The notes beneath the pieces were generated by a model that worked only from the letters and a program-made list of their open reading frames with translations, was not told the origin of the DNA and did not search any database. DNA of 13,814 nt from Xanthoparmelia taractica (Eukaryota; Ascomycota; Lecanoromycetes; Lecanorales; Parmeliaceae), in NCBI GenBank assembly GCA_033085395.1, contig JANQBS010000564.1, positions 1 to 13,814 of the forward strand, read 5' to 3'. Positions 8,390 to 13,814 of this stretch are shown here, one piece after another (positions within the stretch are counted from its first letter, which is position 1; each line of letters begins with the position of its first letter). Both the position numbers and the translations under genes were made by a program.

Positions 8390-9560
8390 AGCTAATTTAA
8401 TAGACTAATACGAATTTTAAAGAGTTTTTAATTATCTTAAATAAGCTTCGTAAATAGCGCGATCTTAAGGTGAAAGTTACTTAATTATACGACTCTCTAC
8501 TTAAAGAAAATTTAAATTATAAGCTAAAATATAAGAAAAAATAAAGAAAGAAGAAGAAGACTAGAACTACACTCGATTAACTTTAAGTAATCTATAATTA
8601 TCTATAATAATAAGTATAGAATCTTTAGCATCAACTTCGAAGATCTTATAAGAAATCTATTAATTCGATATAGATTTAAATCTTAGCTAGACGCTTCGAA
8701 AAGTTCTCTTATTCTTTAGTATTAATTAACGAAAAAGAATCTTAATAAGATAATTAAATTAGTTAGATATCTAATAAGCTAAAGATTAATTAAGATTATT
8801 TCGATAATAAAATAGTTAAGATCGCTTACGTTAAGTCACGTACTAATAAGAAAGTAACTAAAGTTATCTATACTCGATTTTATCGTCTAAGTTTTAATCT
8901 TTATTAAATTATTAATAAAATTTTAAATAATTTATAAAAATTATTTAAGAATTTAAATTATAAAGTAAATAGAGCTCGCGAGTATAAGATCTTAAAATAG
9001 AAAGATCTCTTATTTAGCGACTTCTATTAAGACTTTAGACGTCTCGCTATAAAGTTAAATATATTAGATAAAGTCTAACTTCGAGATATAAATAAGAAGC
9101 TCGCTCCTCGTCTTCGTATAGTCTAAGCTAATTTCTCTATCGAGTTTATTACGATATTCGCCTTAAAAGTATTCTTAACTCGAATAAATAATAAGTATTA
9201 TATTATATATTAAGAAAAGATAATTAAGAAGATTAAGGACGTAGTGAATAAGATATAAGTCTTTAAGCGTGTAACGTTTATATCTAGTCTTATAAATATC
9301 TTCTTTTCTCGAATAAATCTAATTTCTTGACGCTTCTTTCTCGCTATAAAGTAATAATAGCGAAAAACTATTAAAGATTAGAAGAAAGATATCTATTATA
9401 TCTATTATAAGAAGAGACACTTATTAATCGCTTACTCGAAATATTAATTTCCTTATTAAATTAATAAAATAAAAAGTTAGACTAAAGAGAATTTTGTGAA
9501 GTCGAAGTCTAAATAATTCGACTCGAAAAACTCGTAATTTTATTTATAGTCACGAATTAA
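8390..9560 (+). pseudogene. Outer Gag remnant with mutated CCHC knuckle
   Basis: In the plus-strand frame whose codons start at 1 modulo 3, the translation gives a charged N-terminal part that looks coiled-coil (NFKEFLIILNKLRK, then RDLKVKVT*LYDSLLKENL, about 8400-8530; a Lys/Arg run at 8530-8560; Gln-rich around 8600). A capsid-like region follows (ARRFEKFSYS near 8690, IAYVKSRTNKKVTKVIYTR near 8830-8880, YKVNRAREYK, then FSDFY*DFRRLAIKLNILDK to about 9075). At 9394-9435 the sequence has the spacing of a CX2CX4HX4C zinc knuckle. His is kept (9418-9420) and all three Cys codons are now Tyr (9394, 9403, 9433). The start codon is not identifiable. Homology to retrotransposon Gag is recognised by pattern. 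The exact ends are approximate. Confidence 0.85.
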
Positions 9561-10430
9561 GATAAGATTCTATTCTTATATAATTTAAAAGAAATTTAAC
9601 GTAAATTATTTATCTTAAAATTATTTTTAATTTAAGAAAGTCTAACTTCTTAAGAGAAGACTTATTACGTTTAAATTCTTATTAATATAGAGACTATTAA
9701 ATACGCGTTTATTAATAAACGTCTAATTTACGAGATTTATTAATTGCTAAGTATATAACTCGTTTCTTTTATAAAGTCTAGACTAATTCGAGATTATAAT
9801 AAATAACTTAGTAAGAAATCTATTATTTACGTTATATATTTAAATCTTATTCTTTTAAGATATAAGAAACTTATAATTTTAATATTTATAGCGAATTTAA
9901 GATAATATATAATTATCTTAGACAAATTATAAATAAATCGCTTTGATATACTTCTAGATATAAGTAACGACTTTATTCTCTTTCGAGATTATTCGTTATA
10001 AACTCCTTCTATTTCTATTACTTATCTCTTTATAAAATCGATATTCTCGATTAAGACTCTTAAATTAATTTAATCTCGGCTAAAGATTCTTATTCGCCTA
10101 TAATCTATATCTAAGAATTATTTATTCTCTATTTATAGCATCGCTATTACTCTCTTTGCGATATTAATTAAATAGGTGAAGTACTTTAGAACTTAATTAT
10201 TCGCGATATTAATAAAAGATATTAATTAAGATATAATATATAACGCTAAGTCTAGAGCGAAAGAAATTAATCTTTTTTTAATAAAGATTACAATTTAGAA
10301 TCTAGACGACGTTAAGAAGCTACTCTCTTTTTAATATTATAAGTTTTTAAATATCTTTAATCGTTTTAAAATCAATTAATTTTCTTCGCATCGTCTTTAT
10401 AATTATAAGATCGAATTTATTAATAACTCT
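9561..10430 (+). pseudogene. Outer aspartic protease remnant and linker
   Basis: Pol is in the frame with codons at 0 modulo 3, one base back from Gag. The protease begins near 9660 and reads ILINIETIKYAFINKRLIYEI. Its active-site D-T-G is now N-I-E (9684-9692), consistent with three RIP-type changes from Asp-Thr-Gly. The following segments VSFIKSRLIRDYN, then KKSIIYVIYLNLILLRYKKL and IIILDKL*IN (to about 9950) fit a retropepsin second half that ends in (V/I)LGxxWxx, with Trp now a stop. 9960-10430 is the protease-RT linker. The place of the frame change between 9435 and 9660 could not be fixed, so programmed -1 frameshifting and a later indel are both possible. Confidence 0.82.
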
Positions 10431-11265
10431 AAGTCGTCTTAGAGTCGCGCTTATTATATATCTCTCTATAAGCTTTAAAAGATTAAAGAATATTTAATAA
10501 ATAATTTATTTAAGAACTTTATTACTTCTAGTAAGACTTTTTATTCGTTATTAATTTTATTTATTTTAAAAGTTAATAATAATCTTCGTTTTTATATAAA
10601 TTATCGAAAATTAAATATTATAACGAAATATAATCGATACTTATTCTCACTAATAGAGAAGATTATTAATAAAATTAAGAAATATCGATATTTTATTTAT
10701 CTAGATATTATCGCCGTATTTAATAAGCTACGAATAAATCTTAATAGTAAGAATTATATAATCTTTATTATAGTTCTCGAAGCGTATAAGTATTAAGTAC
10801 TATTCTTCGAATTAATAAATAAATCGAGCACGTTTCAATAATATATTAATAATATTCTATTCGATTTCCTAAACGATTTCTATTAAGTCTATCTAAATAA
10901 TATTCTTATCTATAGTTAAAAGAAAGCGAAATATTAAAAGCACGTTAAATAAGTTCTTTAACGTCTGCGAAAGACTAATCTATAGATTAATATTAAGAAA
11001 TGCGAATTCGATATAAAAGAGATTATATTTTTAGAAATTATTATATTAGAAATTAATTTATAAATAAACTCTTATAAGATCGAGATTATATTTAATTAGA
11101 GTATCTCTACGAATCTAAAGAAGATTTAAGACTTTATAAGATTTATAAACTTTTATTAACACTTTATTTATAAGTTTTCTAAGTTAATTAAATTTCTAAT
11201 TAATCTTATAAAAAAAAATACTTTCTTTATCTAAAATAAGATTTACGTTAAGTTATTCGACGATC
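10431..11265 (+). pseudogene. Outer reverse transcriptase remnant (YLDD to YLNN)
   Basis: The RT reads in frame 0. YISLYKL*KIKEYL near 10450-10490 matches the usual YxLSPxEL...REYL entry. LRFYINYRKLNIITKYNRYL near 10590-10635 is the RxCVDYRxLNxxTxxxRxPxP block with Cys and Asp changed. IYLDIIAVFNKLRI near 10695 fits xxLDxxxAFxxIRI. YKY*VLFFELIN follows near 10790 and FQ*YINNILFDFLNDF near 10835-10880. The catalytic box at 10890-10901 reads YLNN, both Asp codons having become Asn. The thumb and connection continue to about 11260. The sequence type is that of fungal chromoviruses such as the Tf and MAGGY groups. Stops fall at predicted Gln and Trp positions. Confidence 0.93.
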
Positions 11266-11760
11266 TCAAAAAGCGTATAATTATTATCTTAGTTCTACGT
11301 TACTTTAATCTTAAACGTTAGACTATTCTTAAAATCGATTTTTCTAACTACGTACTAAAAGAGATCTTATCTCAATATAACGACGATAAAATTCTTTATT
11401 CGATAATATTCTATAGTAAAAGTATAATCTTAGCGAAATGTAATTATTATATCTATAATAAAGAGTTATTAATAATTATTCGATACTTCGAATATTAATA
11501 ACTCGAATTAGAATATATCGAGCTATCTATTTAAGTATTTACTAATTATTAAATCTTAAAAATCTTTATGAAAAATAAGAAGCTTACACGTCGTTAAGCT
11601 CGCTATCTAGATATTCTATCTAAATTTAATTTTTAGATTATCTTTTATACGAAAATAGTTAATAATAAAGCCGACGCTCTAATAAGAATATTATTATTTA
11701 TCTTAGCGAACGAAGCTAATAAGAGAAGTTAATATTAATATTAAACGATTCTTATCTCGA
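11266..11760 (+). pseudogene. Outer RNase H remnant
   Basis: Frame 0 gives KIDFSNYVLKEILSQY with the first catalytic Asp retained (11337-11339), then IFYSKSI, YNKELLIIIRYFEY with the Glu retained (11463-11465), then VFTNY where VxTDH is expected (Asp to Asn at 11544-11546), then ARYLDILSKFNF, and VNNKADALIR, the last acidic site. Order and spacing match the RNase H of Ty3/gypsy elements, where it follows RT directly. It is the best preserved part of this Pol by eye but still carries several stops. Confidence 0.9.
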
Positions 11761-13020
11761 ATCGCGTTTAAATTCGAGTTATAGAAGTTAAAGAAGATTT
11801 ATTTAAACGAATTCACAAGATTAATTAAGAGAATTCTACGTGTAATAAATTCCGTGAAATAATAAGCTATAATTAAGTTAAACTTTATAGTCACACGCTA
11901 AGTCGATATCGTATTATTAATAAAGCTCTCTTTAAGAACGAACTACTATAGATCTTAATCGAGTTTTATACGAAGTTATTAAGAAAGATTTATAATTAAT
12001 CTTTTAATAATTACTTAGGAATACGAAGAACGATTAACTTATTTCTACGTTACTACTATTAATCTAGCTACGTTAAAACGATTAAATAATATATTCGCAA
12101 CTACTATTATTATTAACGTAGTAAAGTCCCTCGAGATAAAATAAATAAACTATTAATATTACTTTTAATTTCTTAAGGTCGTTGATAAGACGTTTCTATA
12201 GATTTTATTACTAATCTACTTCTATTAAACGATTTTAACGTTATCTACACTCTTATATATCGTCTTATAAAAAAATATTATTACGTTTTATATTATTAAA
12301 GAGATAATAATTATTTATTAGAAGAACTTATTTAAATTCTTATATGAAATCTCTTTCGATTACATAAATTATTATAATCTCTTATATTAGATAGAGGTAT
12401 ATAATTTATATCTACGCTCTAAAGAAGTCTCTATAAGCGACTACGTATTAAAATTAACTTATTTATTATATATTATCTCGAAACGAATAATTAGATCGAG
12501 AGAACTAACTAGAATATAAAGCGAGGTCTTTATATCTATTATAACTACTTATAAGATAATTAAGTTAAATAAATATCTATAATCGAATTTAGTAATAATA
12601 ATAACATCTTATTCGCTATATTTCTTATCTTCTTTTACTTTAATCGAGATTTTTATTCTCGTATATCTTTTAATCGAGATTATACTTTCTATAAGATTAC
12701 ACGCGAACGTCTATAAGTCTTAAAAGTAGAAGATATCACGATTAGAATAAAGAAGATTCTAAAATTTAGACGATTATAATTAGAGAGAATATATAGGATT
12801 ATAAAGTTATAAGCGAATAAATATCGTAAAGAGATCACGTACGATATAAGCGACTAAGTCTAGCTATCGTTTAAGAATATTAGAATCGAACGCCCCTATA
12901 AGAATCTCGAAGATAAGTAACTCGATCTATATAGAATTATTAAACGAGTTAATATCTTATATTATTTAGAACTTTCTTATAGTATAAAGATTTATTTAAT
13001 CTTTAGTTCTAAGATGCTTA
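11761..13020 (+). pseudogene. Outer integrase remnant with DD35E codons retained, and GPY/F-like module
   Basis: Frame 0 gives NYLGIRRTINLFLRYYY near 12010, where GHPGxxRT is expected, then YIRN near 12090 in the Zn-binding part with its Cys altered. The core has VSIDFITNLLL (Asp at 12201-12203), LDRGI*F (Asp at 12390-12392) and NN*IERTN (Glu at 12498-12500). The last two are separated by 35 residues. All three catalytic codons survive, in contrast to the inner element. The C-terminal part (12800-13020) reads ANKYRKEITYDISD, then LSFKNIRIERPYKNLEDK, LDLYRIIKRVNILYYLEL and SKMLRS. This is the GPY/F-type tail that binds DNA in this group. Integrase would insert the cDNA with a 5-bp duplication, as seen at the ends. 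Confidence 0.92.
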
Positions 13021-13274
13021 GATCTATAATTATAAATTCTTTATTAGAATAGAAGCACGATTCTCTTAGATTAATAATAATTAATGAAAAAGAGTTATAA
13101 AACGTAAACGATATACTCGACTTTAGACGTTATTATAAGAAATTTTAATATAAAGTTAAATAAATCGATCTAAATAAAGATAATAATTAATATTATATTA
13201 ATTAAAATAAATTCGAAGACTCTAAGAAAGTAATAAATAAATTTTATAGACGATATCTCAATAAACCGCGCTAG
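13021..13274 (+). pseudogene. Outer Pol C-terminal chromodomain and stop
   Basis: After a KHDSPRPI-like linker (here KHDSLRLI) the frame gives INEKEL*NVNDILDFRRYYKK, then YKVK*IDLNKDN and NEFEDSKKVINKFYRRY, then the TAG at 13272-13274. This is a classical chromodomain: an (E)xxxVxxIL strand, YxVKWxGL, a DxxWY segment and a terminal helix. Trp codons of the aromatic cage region have become stops. Pol ends two codons after the basic tail, and the TAG may be the natural terminator because sequence beyond it loses coding character and RIP damage falls sharply. Confidence 0.88.
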
Positions 13275-13486
13275 GCCCGATATGAAACCAGACTTTAATT
13301 AGATTTTATTTATTATTTGAATCTATTCGCCAGCATTGCGATAGACTCAGCGAAGAAGCCCAGTCGCGGGCAAATCGAAATACCCCATAACTCGTTCCTA
13401 CACAATAGCATGCGTTCCTTCAAGGCGTTCTAAATCATTTCTATATACGAATACCATTCTTCTATAGCGCTGGGACATCGCTATTT
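13275..13486 (+). other. Outer element 3' untranslated region, RIP-poor
   Basis: Non-coding stretch between the Pol stop and the polypurine tract. In 13321-13440 I count eleven CpA, two TpG and seven TpA, against none, one and 24 in a same-sized Pol sample (9661-9780). It is therefore far less mutated than the gene next to it. It shows no conserved protein in any frame I read and no hairpin of note. Confidence 0.75.
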
Positions 13487-13500
13487 AAGGGGGGAGATAA
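13487..13500 (+). other. Polypurine tract of outer element
   Basis: aaggggggagataa lies immediately upstream of the 3' LTR. One T interrupts an otherwise pure purine run. It is the expected position and composition for the primer of plus-strand DNA synthesis, and it fixes the LTR boundary at 13501 independently of the alignment. Confidence 0.9.
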
Positions 13501-13708
13501 TGTTACGAGTGTGATAATTACATAGACCTGCAACACCAAGTCGGATTATCTTCCCAATTGAGACTACGACTTTCCTTCCCAATTGGGACTAGCCTCTACA
13601 GGCCTTGGCGTCCCTTATAGATATTTCTTTTTAGCTAGATAGTTTCTTCTTAGACTTAATTTATTCGTTATATACTATTATTAACTTGTTCTAATTATAG
13701 TTCTAATA
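13501..13708 (+). repeat. Outer 3' LTR, uninterrupted
   Basis: 208 bp beginning TGTTACGAGT and ending TTCTAATA. It aligns to 167-190 plus 7143-7326 without gaps, with 19 differences by my count, all transitions. It lacks the inner element, and acata at 13520-13524 is the empty target. The paired repeats recur at 13549-13566 and 13574-13591. Confidence 0.95.
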
Positions 13709-13713
13709 TAAAA
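13709..13713. repeat. Right target-site duplication of outer element (taaaa)
   Basis: Identical to 162-166 and directly after the LTR end. It supports integration of the outer element as one complete unit and places the LTR end at 13708. Confidence 0.75.
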
Positions 13714-13814
13714 TTACGTGTCGAACATAAAGATACGTCTATTTATTAATATATAGAACGTGTGGCGAAAGACTAATAGATCTCTACTACGTAAACTTAG
13801 AAAGCTAGATTATA
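13714..13814. other. Right flank, no gene seen
   Basis: About 100 bases of AT-rich sequence outside the outer element. Joined to 1-161 it would be the pre-insertion locus. acgtgt occurs twice, near 13715 and 13760. Nothing coding is visible. Confidence 0.45.

Larger units (their letters stand above)
167..13708 (+). mobile_element. Outer Ty3/gypsy chromovirus, RIP-inactivated, split by a nested element
   Basis: This is a complete LTR retrotransposon on the plus strand. Without the nested insertion and its extra duplication it is 6,590 bp: a 208-bp 5' LTR (167-190 joined to 7143-7326), a 6,174-bp internal region (7327-13500) and a 208-bp 3' LTR (13501-13708). Domain order is Gag with CCHC knuckle, protease, RT, RNase H, integrase and C-terminal chromodomain, the Ty3/gypsy chromovirus order. 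The LTR copies differ at 19 of 208 positions by my count, all transitions. The element cannot encode protein now because stops are frequent throughout gag and pol. It is older than the inner element, which lies inside its 5' LTR. Family-level naming would need a database comparison. Confidence 0.93.
1..13814. other. RIP-mutated AT-rich repeat block
   Basis: The whole window has the signature of repeat-induced point mutation. In a hand-counted sample, 9661-9780, there are 24 TpA, no CpA, one TpG and six CpG, so C is lost mainly outside CpG. Both LTR pairs differ only by transitions with no indels. Conserved retroelement frames keep register over kilobases while Gln and Trp codons have become stops and Asp or Cys codons have become Asn or Tyr. 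RIP acts on duplicated DNA in many Pezizomycotina, which is why I infer a filamentous ascomycete. The species is not identifiable from this. Confidence 0.9.

Noticed and set aside
8528..8560. Purine-rich run (aagaaaaaataaagaaagaag) as an internal polypurine tract.
   Set aside because: It is in frame within the Gag N-terminus, encoding a Lys/Arg stretch, and is far from the 3' LTR, where a clear tract already exists.
1..13814. Mitochondrial genome, bacterial operon, CRISPR array or defence system.
   Set aside because: No organellar genes, no spaced repeats and no bacterial start signals. Composition and content are explained by RIP-mutated nuclear retrotransposons.

Overview
The window is a block of very AT-rich, gene-poor DNA made almost entirely of two full-length but dead Ty3/gypsy LTR retrotransposons, one inserted inside the other. 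The pattern of decay points to repeat-induced point mutation (RIP) in a filamentous ascomycete (Pezizomycotina). CpA and TpG are nearly absent over long stretches and TpA is in excess. The copies of each LTR differ only by transitions. Reading frames keep their register for kilobases but are riddled with stop codons where Gln or Trp is expected. I see no intact host gene, no RNA gene, no CRISPR array and nothing bacterial. The species cannot be told from the sequence.

Layout. 1-161 is unexplained flank. The outer element (167-13708, + strand) lies between copies of a 5-bp target duplication, taaaa. Its LTRs are 208 bp. Its 5' LTR is cut after base 24 by the inner element, so it appears as 167-190 plus 7143-7326. 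Its 3' LTR (13501-13708) is uninterrupted and so shows the empty site. The inner element (191-7137, - strand) has 147-bp LTRs at 191-337 and 6991-7137 and is flanked by its own duplication, acata (186-190 and 7138-7142). 13714-13814 is unexplained flank.

Inner element. Read on the minus strand, Gag, a degenerate Cys cluster, protease, reverse transcriptase, RNase H, integrase and a C-terminal chromodomain follow one another in a single frame from at least about 6,690 down to about 430. The two longest open stretches (4319-4873 and 920-1150) are surviving pieces of this one frame, not genes. The protease, polymerase and integrase catalytic residues have been hit: D to N, E to K, and YIDD to YIDN.

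Outer element. Read on the plus strand: a roughly 1-kb leader without recognisable coding, Gag with a coiled-coil-like N-terminus and a CCHC knuckle whose three Cys are now Tyr, then, in the -1 frame relative to Gag, protease, RT (YLDD now YLNN), RNase H, integrase (D-D35-E codons still present), a GPY/F-type module and a chromodomain. Pol ends at a TAG at 13272-13274. A less mutated 3' UTR, a clear polypurine tract and the 3' LTR follow.

The order of events can be read: the outer element inserted first, the inner element landed in its 5' LTR, and both were then RIP-mutated. I did not find a new biological system. The points worth following are the nested architecture, strand-biased mutation between the inner LTRs, a sharp RIP-poor islet before the 3' LTR, paired palindromes in the outer LTR, a motif shared by both LTR families, and the missing polypurine tract of the inner element.
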